A stretch of 64,000 nt of DNA from Aromatoleum aromaticum EbN1 (GCF_000025965.1 NC_006823.1:124001-188000), one strand, 5' to 3'. Shown: positions 50,876 through 60,784, counted from the first letter of the stretch. Notes: generated from the letters alone by a model not told the origin. Numbers and translations: made by a program.

Positions 50876-51514
50876 ATGCGTCGTCTTCCCGTGTACCTGC
50901 TCATCGACTGCTCCGGGAGCATGATGGGTGAGCCCATCGAAGCCGTAAAAGTCGGTCTGCAGACGATGACTTCCGCTCTGCGCACCGATCCGTACGCGCT
51001 TGAAACCGTGCATTTGTCGGTGATCACCTTTTCGCAGCAGGCGACGCAGAGCGTGCCGCTGACCGAGTTGGTTCAGTTCCAGGTACCGGACATTCACGCC
51101 AGCGGCACGACGGCACTGGGCGAGGCGCTGGCCTTGCTCGCGCAATGCATCGAGCGCGACGTGAAGAAGACGACCCCTGACAGCAAGGGCGACTGGAAGC
51201 CGGTGTGCTTCTTGCTGACCGACGGGCAGGCGACCGACGACTTGAACCGCGGCATCGCCGCCTTGCGCAATGTGAAGATGGGCACACTCGTAGCGTGCGC
51301 GGCAGGCCCTTCGGCCAACACCGCTGAGTTGCGCAAGATCACCGAGTCAGTGGTCTCTCTCGATACGGCCGATTCGAACACCCTGAAGGCCTTCTTCCAG
51401 TGGGTAAGCGCTTCGGTCTCCGTTTCGAGCCAGAAGATCGAGCGCGGCGGCAAGGAAGCGGACGGGCTCTCCGAACTCCCGCCGCTCCCGCCCGAAATCA
51501 ACCCCGCACTCTGA
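50876..51514 (+). CDS. terY: TerY-type VWA protein 1, 212 aa
   Basis: AAAGGAGATACTCC precedes the ATG. The VWA domain starts at RRLPVYLLIDCSGSMMGEPI with an intact DxSxS MIDAS motif. GTTALGEAL and CFLLTDGQATDD complete the site. It ends with SELPPLPPEINPAL. TerY proteins act with a kinase and PP2C phosphatase in ter systems. Confidence 0.9.
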   Translation: MRRLPVYLLIDCSGSMMGEPIEAVKVGLQTMTSALRTDPYALETVHLSVITFSQQATQSVPLTELVQFQVPDIHASGTTALGEALALLAQCIERDVKKTTPDSKGDWKPVCFLLTDGQATDDLNRGIAALRNVKMGTLVACAAGPSANTAELRKITESVVSLDTADSNTLKAFFQWVSASVSVSSQKIERGGKEADGLSELPPLPPEINPAL

Positions 51515-51557
51515 AGCCCGGCATTCGCACAACCTCCGACTGGAAGAGAAATTCGAT

Positions 51558-52199
51558 ATGGCAGTGAGTCTGAAGAAGGGCCAGGGCATAAGCCTGCGCA
51601 AGGACGAGTTCGACCTCTCGAGCGTCACGATCGGGCTGGGATGGGACGTTGCGACGGAGAGCAGGGGACTGCTGAAGTCGCTGTTCACGAAGAAGGAAGA
51701 GGACTACGACCTTGATGCGATCGCCTTTCTGCTTGGAAAGGATGGCAAGGTGCAGGACCTGGGTCGCGATCGCGCCGGGAACGTAACACTCACGAACTCC
51801 GACGTGATTTTCTTCAACAACCTGCGCCATCCTAGTGGCGCAATCTGGCTGACAGGCGACAACCGGACCGGCGACGGTGACGGGGACGACGAGCAGATCA
51901 TCGTCCGCCTGAATGACCTGCATGCACGCTACGAGTCGATCATCTTCGTGGTGTCGATCTATCAGGGAAAGGAGAAGGGCCAGAGCTTCGGAAAGGTCTC
52001 CAACGCCTTCATACGCGCCGTCGACGCACGAGGCAAGGAGATCTGCCGGTACAACATCAGCGGAGACGCTTCTTACTCACAGTACCGCTCAATGACCTTC
52101 GCGCAAGTGAGCCGGCAGGGCGGCGCTTGGGAGTTCCGTGCGATCGGCACGCCTCATGAGACAGATCGCTTCGTCGACGTCCTCAAGAACTACATTTGA
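51558..52199 (+). CDS. TerD-family protein (TerX-like), 213 aa
   Basis: The start AVSLKKGQGISLRKDEFDLS is a TerD beginning. YDLDAIAFLLGKDGKV and [20 protein letters not shown] hold the acidic loops, and a 25-residue insertion sits between them. It lies between two terY genes on the plus strand. Confidence 0.8.
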   Translation: MAVSLKKGQGISLRKDEFDLSSVTIGLGWDVATESRGLLKSLFTKKEEDYDLDAIAFLLGKDGKVQDLGRDRAGNVTLTNSDVIFFNNLRHPSGAIWLTGDNRTGDGDGDDEQIIVRLNDLHARYESIIFVVSIYQGKEKGQSFGKVSNAFIRAVDARGKEICRYNISGDASYSQYRSMTFAQVSRQGGAWEFRAIGTPHETDRFVDVLKNYI

Positions 52200-52213
52200 G
52201 GGGAGTCGATTCC

Positions 52214-52858
52214 ATGAGCTCTTCTCGTCGCCTTCCGGTCTATTTGCTCATCGATACCTCAGGTTCGATGCGTGGAGAACCTGTCGAATCCGTGAACGTC
52301 GGACTACGGGCCATGCAGACTTCGTTGCGCCAGAATCCTTACGCAATCGAGACTGTTCATCTTTCGGTCACGACCTTCGACTCCCAAATCAAAGATGTAC
52401 TGCCGCTGACCGCCCTTGAGGACGCAACGATTCCGGAGATTGTCTGCCCGGCCTCTGGCGCCACCTTGCTTGGTGAAGCGCTCGAACACATTCTGGATCG
52501 AGCGAAGAAGGAAGTGCGCCAATCGAGCGCGGAACAGAAGGGGGATTGGGCCCCGCTGCTGTTCATCATGACCGACGGGAAGCCCACCGACACCTTCGTA
52601 TTCAACCAGGTTGCACCGGCCATTAAGGCATTCAAGTTCGGTTCGATCATCGCCTGCGCAGCCGGCCCCAAGGCCGACCCTGCGGGCTTGCGACTCATCA
52701 CTGATCATGTCGTCAGCCTCGACACCATGGATAGCGCTGCCTTCACCGCGTTCTTCCAGTGGGTTTCGGTCACGGTCAGCAGCGGCAGCATGAGCGTTGG
52801 CGCAGCGAATACGCTTAGCTTGCCGCCCACTCCCCCCGAAGTGAACGTGGTGATCTAA
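52214..52858 (+). CDS. terY: TerY-type VWA protein 2, 214 aa
   Basis: The start MSSSRRLPVYLLIDTSGSMR has GAGGGGAG upstream and is preferred to an in-frame ATG that overlaps the previous stop. MIDAS DTSGS, SGATLLGEAL and IMTDGKPTD are intact. It ends in LPPTPPEVNVVI like its paralogue at 50.9 kb, so the two arose by duplication. Confidence 0.9.
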   Translation: MSSSRRLPVYLLIDTSGSMRGEPVESVNVGLRAMQTSLRQNPYAIETVHLSVTTFDSQIKDVLPLTALEDATIPEIVCPASGATLLGEALEHILDRAKKEVRQSSAEQKGDWAPLLFIMTDGKPTDTFVFNQVAPAIKAFKFGSIIACAAGPKADPAGLRLITDHVVSLDTMDSAAFTAFFQWVSVTVSSGSMSVGAANTLSLPPTPPEVNVVI

Positions 52859-52873
52859 CGAGGAACCCAAACG

Positions 52874-53923
52874 ATGCGACGCCTACCGATTTTCTTCCTG
52901 GTCGATGTGTCTGAGTCGATGGCCGGCGACAACCTTCGCCAGTTGCAAGAAGGCCTTGAGCGCCTGGTCCGCTCGCTACGGGCAGACCCGTATGCGCTAG
53001 AGACGGTCTTCATCTCCGTCATTGCCTTCGCAGGCAAGCCGAAGACCCTCACGCCGCTGGTCGAGCTCTACCAGTTTTACGCACCACGGCTTCCGCTGGG
53101 GTCCGGAACCTCTCTGGGCAGCGCCATGGCACACCTCATGGACGAGATGGAGCGCACCGTCCAGCGCTCCACGCCCGAGAAGAAGGGCGATTGGCGTCCT
53201 GTCGTCTACCTTCTCACCGACGGCAAGCCAACCGACGACATTGAGCCGGCAATCAAGCGCTGGAAGCGCGACTTTGAGGAGCGAAGCAATTTAGTGGCGA
53301 TCGGCGTAGGCAAGCATGCCTCCCTGTCTGCGCTCCAGCGCTTCACAGAAAACGTCCTGAGCCTGGACGCGACCACCGAAGACGACTTCAAGCGCTTCAT
53401 CGACTGGATCAGCCAGTCCGTTGCGAGCCAGAGCCGCAGCGTGAGCATGAACCAGGACGCGAAAATCAGCCTGGCCAAGGTCGATCACTCGATCATGGAG
53501 AGGATCGAAGAGATCGCTCAGGCCACCACCGTCGACGAGGACTTCGTGATCGTCGCGGGCAAGTGCCAATCCACCAAACTCCCGTACCTGATGAAGTTCG
53601 AGCGCATCGGGCAACGCTTCTCGACTCAGGAGCTGAGCGTAAACGCTGATCGCTACAACCTCGTGGGTGTCTTCCCGGCCGAAAAGGACTACTACGAGCT
53701 GTCTGATCCGCGAGCAATGGCCAGAACGATCAACACCGATGCTCTGATCGGGGCACCCGGGTGTCCGCACTGTGGGAATCGATTCGGGCTGGCCATGTGC
53801 GGCTGCGGCCAGATCTTCTGTGTCAGTGGAACCGGCGAGGCAACCTGCCCCGGCTGCAACCAGACCGTCGTGATGGGCGAGTCTGACGGTGAAGGCTTCG
53901 ACATCAGCCGAGCGAGGGGCTGA
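52874..53923 (+). CDS. TerY-type VWA protein 3 with C-terminal zinc ribbon (TerY-C), 349 aa
   Basis: The VWA start RRLPIFFLVDVSESMAGDNL keeps DxSxS. LLTDGKPTDDIEPA follows. Residues about 215-300 form a linking domain, and GCPHCGNRFGLAMCGCGQIF and CPGCNQTVVMGES provide three Cys pairs for zinc. In ter islands this longest TerY is usually next to the PP2C phosphatase, as here, with a three-base gap. Confidence 0.85.
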   Translation: MRRLPIFFLVDVSESMAGDNLRQLQEGLERLVRSLRADPYALETVFISVIAFAGKPKTLTPLVELYQFYAPRLPLGSGTSLGSAMAHLMDEMERTVQRSTPEKKGDWRPVVYLLTDGKPTDDIEPAIKRWKRDFEERSNLVAIGVGKHASLSALQRFTENVLSLDATTEDDFKRFIDWISQSVASQSRSVSMNQDAKISLAKVDHSIMERIEEIAQATTVDEDFVIVAGKCQSTKLPYLMKFERIGQRFSTQELSVNADRYNLVGVFPAEKDYYELSDPRAMARTINTDALIGAPGCPHCGNRFGLAMCGCGQIFCVSGTGEATCPGCNQTVVMGESDGEGFDISRARG

Positions 53924-53926
53924 CCG

Positions 53927-55618
53927 ATGAACTATGAACAGCTCTGCTATTTGCGGACCGTCATCCCCTGCCGAGACAAAGAAATATTTGAGGCGTTCGA
54001 CAAGGCAGCAAGTCTGCACGCAATGATCAAGGCCTTCGAGGCGGAGGTACGCGCTGCCTGGAAAACCTTCATCCATGAACAGGCACTGAAGTCCTCTTCC
54101 ACGCCCGCACCAAATCAATACAAGAAGCCGGCCTTCGAAGATTTTGGTGCTGCCCGGGCGCCCGAGGTGTCCAACTCGCCGCAGAAGCTCGATAGCGGAC
54201 TCCAGCAGACTGAGGCATTACCTCCAGTAAAGGTCCGCGAACCCATCGAGTACCGCCAGAACGCTGAATCGGATGCACAGTCCGCCCCGCCCCCACAAAA
54301 CGTTCCGCAACTCAGTGCCGGATCGCCAAAAGACCACAGCGGACATGCCGTATCGCCAAAAGAGTCACCTCCTTCAAGTCCGCCTCCGTTGAGCCCCGCC
54401 ATTCGCTTCTCGGTTCGCAACGCACGGCAGAACGAACGCTACGACGCAGAAATTCAACGCGACCCGAATGTGCCGGGGTTGCGCTTGCTGGACGTAACCC
54501 TTCCTGAGGGTGCCGCGCTCACGGTCGACCTCGAGCACTGGCACATCACGGGCACGCCTGCGATCGCAGGGGAGTTCAATCTCGGGCTGCGCTATGCCTA
54601 TGCCGATCAGCCCGCACACGTCTCGCACACCGCGGGAATGCCCTTCGTGATCAATGCAGACCCCAAGACCCTCTGGCAGAACATTCCATCAGATCGTTCA
54701 GCGCCCTTCTGGAAGGAGGACTGCGCCACGAGCGTTATCCTGGGTCAGCAGGCGAAGCTGATCGCAGCCCGTAAGCGGGGGCGTTCGCACGCCCACAAGG
54801 GCACGTGCTGTGACGATGATTTCCAATTGCATTGCGACGACGCAAACGGCTGGTATCTTGCGGTCGTGGCCGATGGTGCGGGCAGCGCCAAGTTCTCTCG
54901 CCGCGGCTCCCAGGTCGCGACCCGGGCGGTGGGCAGTTATCTGAAAGACGTATTCTCGGATGAGCGTGGATCGAAGCTTGTCGAGGCGATCGAGGCGCTT
55001 GCAGAAGGCAGCCGTCCTGACGCAACAAACGAGGACTTGATCCGGTTGCAGCAGAAGACCCGGAACGAGCTCTTCACAACGATCGGGTATGCCGCGCACC
55101 ACGCCGTTCGCGAGCTCCAAAATGAGGCCAAGAGCCGAAGCGACGTCATTTCGTCCCCGAAGGAACTGTCGACCACATTGCTCATCGGTCTGGCTCGAAA
55201 GGTGGGCGACAAGTGGTTCTGTGCCGCCTACTGGGTTGGCGATGGAGCGGTTGCAGTCTATCGACGCAACCACTCGGTCCATCTGCTGGGGTCCCCGGAT
55301 TCAGGGGAGTTCTCCGGTCAGACCCACTTCCTGGACGCCACCCAGGTGAGCCAGGAATCCTTGCTAAGACGCTTGCGCTTCGAATTGGTCGAGGACATGA
55401 CAGCCTTCTTGCTGATGACAGATGGCGTCTCCGACCCCAAGTTTCGAAGCGAATCAGCCATGGCCGAGATTCAAGACTGGGACCGCCTCTGGGACGACCT
55501 TGAGACGGGCGCACATCTGTCCTCCAGCGAAGAAGGGCACGAGGCCAGGCTGCTTGAGTGGCTCGATTTCTGGGCCCACGGCGAATACGACGACCGCACG
55601 ATTGCCATCATCTACTGA
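53927..55618 (+). CDS. PP2C-family protein phosphatase of the ter system, 563 aa
   Basis: The N-terminal ~150 residues are mostly a Pro/Ser-rich linker. An Ig-like putative domain follows (LDVTLPEGAALTVDLEHWHI region). The PP2C core contains WYLAVVADGAGSAKFSRRGS, with the metal-binding DG, and FLLMTDGVSDPKF. It should counteract the kinase encoded next; spacing to that gene is seven bases. Confidence 0.85.
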   Translation: MNYEQLCYLRTVIPCRDKEIFEAFDKAASLHAMIKAFEAEVRAAWKTFIHEQALKSSSTPAPNQYKKPAFEDFGAARAPEVSNSPQKLDSGLQQTEALPPVKVREPIEYRQNAESDAQSAPPPQNVPQLSAGSPKDHSGHAVSPKESPPSSPPPLSPAIRFSVRNARQNERYDAEIQRDPNVPGLRLLDVTLPEGAALTVDLEHWHITGTPAIAGEFNLGLRYAYADQPAHVSHTAGMPFVINADPKTLWQNIPSDRSAPFWKEDCATSVILGQQAKLIAARKRGRSHAHKGTCCDDDFQLHCDDANGWYLAVVADGAGSAKFSRRGSQVATRAVGSYLKDVFSDERGSKLVEAIEALAEGSRPDATNEDLIRLQQKTRNELFTTIGYAAHHAVRELQNEAKSRSDVISSPKELSTTLLIGLARKVGDKWFCAAYWVGDGAVAVYRRNHSVHLLGSPDSGEFSGQTHFLDATQVSQESLLRRLRFELVEDMTAFLLMTDGVSDPKFRSESAMAEIQDWDRLWDDLETGAHLSSSEEGHEARLLEWLDFWAHGEYDDRTIAIIY

Positions 55619-55625
55619 AGACGCC

Positions 55626-57128
55626 ATGAGCCAGATCATCACACTGACCGCCAGTGACGGTTCCACGGTGCAGTTTGTCGACGAGAAGAAAGCTTCCGGC
55701 GGACTGAAGGACGTTTTTTTCTCCCCCGACAAGACTTATGTGGTTGCCTTCTACCGTGACAAGCTCGACCAGGTTGGCCGAGAACGGCTCAACCTGATCA
55801 CCGGCACTTACCGTGACCGGGTTTTCAACCAGGAAGGCGGCGACTACCTGAAGAACCTCCTGTGCTGGCCGAGAGCGACCGTCGAACACAATGGCCGGGT
55901 GGGCGTGGTCGTTCCCTTCTTCGCCAAGCACTTCTTCTTCGAGCACGGATCGCGCAACGACGATCAGATGCTCGGTATTCGCAAGCGTGAGAAAGAGGGC
56001 AAGTGGTTCGCATCGGCCAAGAACCGATCGAAGTTTCTTGACCCACGGGAGCTCGGCGATGGCCTCACGCAACTGAAGACGTGCATCATGATGGCGCGAG
56101 CCGTACGCCGCTTGCACTCTGCTGGCCTTGCTCACTCGGACCTGAGCTACAAGAACGTCCTCGTCGATCCTTCCGCGGGACGCGCTTGCCTGATCGACCT
56201 TGACGGACTGGTTGTCCCAAGCAAGTTCCCGCCAGATGTCGCTGGCACGCCGGACTTCTTCGCTCCGGAGGTGGTTGCGACCTCCAAACTCGATCGCCAC
56301 GACCCGAACCGCAAGCTCCCTTCACGCCTGACCGATCAGCATGCGCTCGCGGTGCTGATCTACATGAACCTGCTCTTCCGGCATCCCCTACGCGGCGACA
56401 AGGTCCATGACGTCAACGACACGCAGCGCGACGAGGAACTGGCGATGGGCGAGCGGGCGCTCTTCATCGAGCACCCGACCGATCACAGCAACCGCGTGAA
56501 GTTGGCCAACGTGCCGCCGGCTGAACTGCCCTGGAAGGACACACAGAAGCTGCCCTACACGATCACCGGGCCATATGTATCAGAGCTCATCCGACGCGCT
56601 TTCATCGATGGGTTGCATCATCCCAACGCTCGGCCGACGGCTGACGAGTGGGAAACAGCCTTGGTCAAGACAGCCGATCTGCTACAGCCCTGTCAGAACC
56701 CGCAGTGCGCGCAAAAGTGGTTTGTTTTTGACAACACCACCAAACCCTGCTGCCCACACTGCGGCACAGCATTTCGTGGGAAGCTGCCCGTTCTGAATCT
56801 CTACTCTTCACACAAGGAAGGAAGCTTCAGAACCGACAACCATCGTCTCATGGTGTATTCAGGTCAGTCTGCCTTTCAGTGGCACTCGAGTCGTCTCGTC
56901 TTCCCCAATGAGCGGCTCACGCCTGAGCAGGCCAAGCGTGTTGGCTATTTCGTTTTTCACAACGACGACTGGTATTTCGTTAACGAAGCCCTGCCATCGT
57001 TGCGCGACGTGACCGCAATGCAGGACATACCAGTGGGCGGGCGCATCAAGCTCGAAGACGGCGGGCAGATCCTGTTCGCGCGGGAAACAGGGGGAAGGCT
57101 CGCAGTGATCCAAATGGTGAGTCAATGA
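55626..57128 (+). CDS. protein kinase of the ter system with C-terminal zinc ribbon, 500 aa
   Basis: The ATG at 55626 (MSQIITLTASDGSTVQFVDE) is preferred to longer overlapping frames. Kinase motifs are HSAGLAHSDLSYKNVLVD (catalytic loop HxD...N) and CLIDLDGLVVPSKF in the place of DFG, followed by GTPDFFAPEV. A zinc ribbon (CQNPQCAQKW, then CCPHCGTAF) and a beta-rich tail end it. It overlaps the following small gene by four bases. Confidence 0.85.
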   Translation: MSQIITLTASDGSTVQFVDEKKASGGLKDVFFSPDKTYVVAFYRDKLDQVGRERLNLITGTYRDRVFNQEGGDYLKNLLCWPRATVEHNGRVGVVVPFFAKHFFFEHGSRNDDQMLGIRKREKEGKWFASAKNRSKFLDPRELGDGLTQLKTCIMMARAVRRLHSAGLAHSDLSYKNVLVDPSAGRACLIDLDGLVVPSKFPPDVAGTPDFFAPEVVATSKLDRHDPNRKLPSRLTDQHALAVLIYMNLLFRHPLRGDKVHDVNDTQRDEELAMGERALFIEHPTDHSNRVKLANVPPAELPWKDTQKLPYTITGPYVSELIRRAFIDGLHHPNARPTADEWETALVKTADLLQPCQNPQCAQKWFVFDNTTKPCCPHCGTAFRGKLPVLNLYSSHKEGSFRTDNHRLMVYSGQSAFQWHSSRLVFPNERLTPEQAKRVGYFVFHNDDWYFVNEALPSLRDVTAMQDIPVGGRIKLEDGGQILFARETGGRLAVIQMVSQ

Positions 57129-57364
57129 CAAACTACACCGAAGAACATAGGGTCGAGGAAGACACCAGCGACAAGCTGAGGATACTCATTGAAGAGTCGG
57201 GACTAACTCAAAACGAAGCTCTGGCTCGATTCAATCGAGGACAAGCACGAAAAATGGCCCTGCGAACGTTGAAATCATACTTGGCATCGCGCGACGCAAA
57301 GACACGCATCAACTGCTCCGACGCAATTTTGGAACGGATGCGAAAAGTTTTACGGCAGACGTGA
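57125..57364 (+). CDS. small helix-turn-helix-like protein in the ter operon, 79 aa
   Basis: Its start overlaps the kinase stop. The sequence LRILIEESGLTQNEALARFN resembles an Xre-type helix-turn-helix, followed by MALRTLKSYLASRD. It could be an autoregulator of the operon or a kinase substrate. This gene is not a standard ter component that I recognise. Confidence 0.5.
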   Translation: MTNYTEEHRVEEDTSDKLRILIEESGLTQNEALARFNRGQARKMALRTLKSYLASRDAKTRINCSDAILERMRKVLRQT

Positions 57365-57412
57365 TTTGCCCTAACGTTTCAAACATCTCTCAACTTCATA
57401 AGGATTTAAGCT

Positions 57413-58459
57413 GTGCCACACTTTGGTTTTCCCGTCGAAGCAATCATCATCTTTCTGTCTGTGGTCGGGCTGTCCGTTTACCTCGACCTCTTCGCCCACA
57501 GAAAGAGCACAGAAATAACGCTGTCCGACTCCGTGCGCTGGTCCCTTTTTTGGGTTGCGCTTGCACTAGCCTTCTACGGATATCTCTGGGTTCGGTTCTC
57601 CAAGGAGTGGGCTGATCTGTATCTTGCCGGCTACGCCCTGGAGAAATCGCTCTCGATCGATAACCTCATGGTCTTCATGGCGATCTTCGCTTCGTTCGGG
57701 ATCAAGGGCGTGCTACAACATCGAATCCTGTACTACGGGATTATCGGCGCACTGGTTTTCCGCGCTATCTTTGTACTCATTGGCACGAGCCTTTTCCTTG
57801 CGAGCCCTTGGGTCGGATTCCTGTTTGCCGCCTTTGTCATTTGGAGCGGGATCAAGATGCTCCAAGCCGGCGGCGGTGACGGTGATGAACTTGACGATTA
57901 CTCCAATCACTGGAGCGTTCGTGTGACGGGCAAGATGATGCCTGTCTACACGCGACTGCACCTTGACCGCTTCTTCGTTCGCCACCATGAACTGCTTGAG
58001 GTGAATGGCGATAAAACGGCGGCCCAAGTGACGCGGATCGGCACAACGTATGTCACCCCGGCGTTCCTGTGCTTGATGGCGATCGAGACGTCCGACATCG
58101 CGTTCGCATTCGACTCTGTGCCGGCGGTTATCGCAGTGACTCAGGAACCGCTCCTGGTCTATGCCGCGATGATATTTGCAATCCTCGGACTGCGAAGCCT
58201 GTACTTCGTGCTTGCGGCACTCACGAAGTATCTCGTCCACCTCGAGAAAGCTGTCATCGGCCTGCTGTTCTTCATCGGTGCAAAGATGACACTGCAGTCC
58301 TGGAACCATGCAATCGGCGACACCGGCATCCATATCAGCCCGAGCATGAGCCTGTCTGTCGTTTTGGGCATGCTCGCTCTTGGCGTTGTGGCTTCCTTTG
58401 TCTTCCCGGCCAAAGATGAGCCTGACGAAGCCGCTACGAATCCGACGAATCCGAACTAA
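57413..58459 (+). CDS. terC: TerC integral membrane protein, 348 aa
   Basis: The GTG start has AAGGATTT upstream. Eight to nine membrane helices are visible. The family signature includes LAGYALEKSLSIDNLMVFMA and IETSDIAFAFDSVPAVIAVT with conserved acidic residues in helices. TerC is a membrane component of the ter system, linked to metal export or sensing. Confidence 0.95.
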   Translation: MPHFGFPVEAIIIFLSVVGLSVYLDLFAHRKSTEITLSDSVRWSLFWVALALAFYGYLWVRFSKEWADLYLAGYALEKSLSIDNLMVFMAIFASFGIKGVLQHRILYYGIIGALVFRAIFVLIGTSLFLASPWVGFLFAAFVIWSGIKMLQAGGGDGDELDDYSNHWSVRVTGKMMPVYTRLHLDRFFVRHHELLEVNGDKTAAQVTRIGTTYVTPAFLCLMAIETSDIAFAFDSVPAVIAVTQEPLLVYAAMIFAILGLRSLYFVLAALTKYLVHLEKAVIGLLFFIGAKMTLQSWNHAIGDTGIHISPSMSLSVVLGMLALGVVASFVFPAKDEPDEAATNPTNPN

Positions 58460-58533
58460 TCAACACGCAAAGGCATGGCCTGCGAGACTGCAATTCTGCA
58501 GGCCATTTCCCAGTTACCACACAAGGAGTAGAG

Positions 58534-58986
58534 ATGGCTTTTACAGATTGGCTCAAGCGCAACGTCACCGAGGCTCGAGACACCATCAATGCCGAGATCA
58601 CCAAGTTCAAATCGAAGGATCTTCTTGAAGCGATCGTCGCATCCAGTGCGATGGTCGCCTATGCTGATGGCCAGATTTCATCGGACGAGAAGCAAAAGCT
58701 CATGGGCTACCTGCGAAGCTCGGAGCAGTTGAAGCACTTCGACCAAAACGACGTGATCAAGCTTTTCCAGAAATACGTTGAGAAGTACGAGTTCGACGCC
58801 ACCATCGCGACCGGCGAAGTCATGGCCGCTGTCAGCAAGTTCAAAGGCAAACCCCAGGCACAGTTGGTCGTTCGGGTGTGCTGCGCGATCGGCGCCTCCG
58901 ATGGCGATTTCGATCAGACGGAAAAGGATGTGGTTCGACGGATGTGCGCCGAGCTCGAACTTGACGCGACTGCGTTTGGCCTTTGA
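58534..58986 (+). CDS. terB: TerB protein, 150 aa
   Basis: The sequence ASSAMVAYADGQISSDEKQK and CCAIGASDGDFDQTEKDVVR form the two acidic helix-loop regions of TerB, which bind metal. CACAAGGAGTAG precedes the ATG. It is the last gene of the plus-strand ter operon. Confidence 0.95.
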   Translation: MAFTDWLKRNVTEARDTINAEITKFKSKDLLEAIVASSAMVAYADGQISSDEKQKLMGYLRSSEQLKHFDQNDVIKLFQKYVEKYEFDATIATGEVMAAVSKFKGKPQAQLVVRVCCAIGASDGDFDQTEKDVVRRMCAELELDATAFGL

Positions 58987-59023
58987 GCATGGCGCCCTCA
59001 AGGCAACGAGTCACGCAGTACGC

Positions 59024-60205
59024 TCAGAACGGCTCGATTGCCTTGAAAGCACCCTGCTTGGTCATCGCGCGGCGCAGATCGAAACGATCAAGCGCGTCGA
59101 TCACATCGATCGACTCCAACGCGCCGAAGTTTATGAATCCCCACTGGCTGCGTTGAACGCGCACGGATAGCAGATACTGATCTGCGTCGTGCCCGGTACT
59201 CGGATCGACCCGTTGAGTGTAAGCAGAGAGGACCACCACCTCGACGGTCGGCAAAAGCGCAAACGCCTCGGCGATAAGGCGGAAGCTGATGGAGTGAACG
59301 TGGCCGGCGTATAACTGTTGTAGCTTCGTTGCGCTCAAGTCTTTCACCGAGAGCTTGTAACCACGCTGAGGCACCACTGCAGTTTTGGTGGGCATGTCCT
59401 CGATCTCTGGAAGATCAACGTCAAAGACAAGCCGCACGCCTCCTTCCTGCAATTCGAACGAGACCAAGGTCTCTCTTGGCCAGGCAATGTCAGAAAGGGC
59501 CGTTTCCAGGAACACTTCCATCGCGTGGATGTTACCTCCAACAGCCTGGCGCATCAGGTGCTGCCGAGTTTGCTCAGCGGCCTGATGCGCCTCTTTCTCA
59601 CGGGTCCAACGGCCGCAGGCTTCGCGATACGCCGCTTCGGCCCGCGCATTCTCCTGTTCGACTTCTGCTGCACCGCCGAAAAGCCGCCTGAGCCAGCTCG
59701 GTCTCTTGGGTGTTGGCTGGTTCGGCTGAGGAGCCTCGAATGGAATCGGCCGATATGACGGGCGATCCGTCGGCCTGGGCGAGTGAAGGTGCAGCGTCCC
59801 AAGCGCCTCAATCTGCGCATTGATCTCATCGCACCTCTGTTGCATCAGATCTCTCAGGGATTCGCCTTGTTGCCGCTTCGTTGCAGCAACAAGCTCACTG
59901 GATAGCACGTTCCCTAGAGAATCCCGGAACGTCAGTGTGCCGTCATCTTCAACCCCAACGGTGACCCCGATCGGGGCCTGTTCGCCTCGTGAGACAGACG
60001 AACGGCCTGAGGCTGAGCTTCCAGAATCTAGGCGCTGGCGAAAGGACAAGCCCGTGCCGGGCAGCCCCGCATTCAGGTATGTGCCCCGCTTCCCAATCCC
60101 CACGGAAGCACCTCGAGGGCCAAGCGACCAGCTCAAGCCCCCACGCGAAAAGTTCATGCGTATGCCAGGGGCGAGCGTTACGGACTTTCGAAAACGAAGG
60201 GCCAT
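59024..60205 (-). CDS. DUF4236-domain protein, 393 aa
   Basis: The N-terminal DUF4236 domain reads LRFRKSVTLAPGIRMNFSRG, then GLSWSLGPRGASVGIGKRG and GTGLSFRQRL. A central charged helical part and a C-terminal domain (VEVVVLSAYTQRVDPSTGHD; LLSVRVQRSQWGFINF) follow. Function is unknown. It converges on terB. Confidence 0.75.
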   Translation of the reverse strand: MALRFRKSVTLAPGIRMNFSRGGLSWSLGPRGASVGIGKRGTYLNAGLPGTGLSFRQRLDSGSSASGRSSVSRGEQAPIGVTVGVEDDGTLTFRDSLGNVLSSELVAATKRQQGESLRDLMQQRCDEINAQIEALGTLHLHSPRPTDRPSYRPIPFEAPQPNQPTPKRPSWLRRLFGGAAEVEQENARAEAAYREACGRWTREKEAHQAAEQTRQHLMRQAVGGNIHAMEVFLETALSDIAWPRETLVSFELQEGGVRLVFDVDLPEIEDMPTKTAVVPQRGYKLSVKDLSATKLQQLYAGHVHSISFRLIAEAFALLPTVEVVVLSAYTQRVDPSTGHDADQYLLSVRVQRSQWGFINFGALESIDVIDALDRFDLRRAMTKQGAFKAIEPF

Positions 60206-60291
60206 GGGGTCAAATAGAGAGGTTTGCAGTCAGGTGTATGATAAAAAGATTCACGGGCCACGTCACCCATCACCAACGAGCGCGCTAAACA

Positions 60292-60714
60292 ATGAGCACA
60301 CGAAACCATCTTCTTGCTGCTGGCTGTATTCTCTCCTTTTTTGCCAGTACAGCTTACGCACAACAGCCTTTGAGCGGGCGCGTTGCCCCACCGGGAACAA
60401 CATCAGCCCCGCCTACCCTCAATGCGGATCAGGTTGAACGTTGCCTTTTCTTGGCTCGAGACATAGCCCACCTTTCCGATGAGTCTGAGCGTGCAAAACG
60501 GGCAAAAGACTCTTCGAGGTACAACTCCACAGTCGCTCCCTACAATAGTGCAATTACTCGATGGAATAGCGAATGCGCTGAATCGTACATGCCCGGGGAT
60601 ATGATTCGGGCGGAGAACAAGAACGGCTTTAAGTTGTGCGCGTACACTTCCGCGCCGTGTCTCACCGAAGAGCAGCGTCGAAAAATATTAGAGGACGAGA
60701 GCGCAGCACAATAG
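60292..60714 (+). CDS. exported hypothetical protein, 140 aa
   Basis: A signal peptide (LLAAGCILSFFASTAYAQQ) precedes a mature region with four cysteines (RCLFLARDIAHLS, SECAESYMPGDM, LCAYTSAPCLTEEQ). No family is recognised. Confidence 0.6.
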   Translation: MSTRNHLLAAGCILSFFASTAYAQQPLSGRVAPPGTTSAPPTLNADQVERCLFLARDIAHLSDESERAKRAKDSSRYNSTVAPYNSAITRWNSECAESYMPGDMIRAENKNGFKLCAYTSAPCLTEEQRRKILEDESAAQ

Positions 60715-60784
60715 GCTGAAGTCCCTTTTTCAGTACCCCCTGCTCGCATCTCCTTGACGCAGCACTAACCAAGGAGAATCTGCA

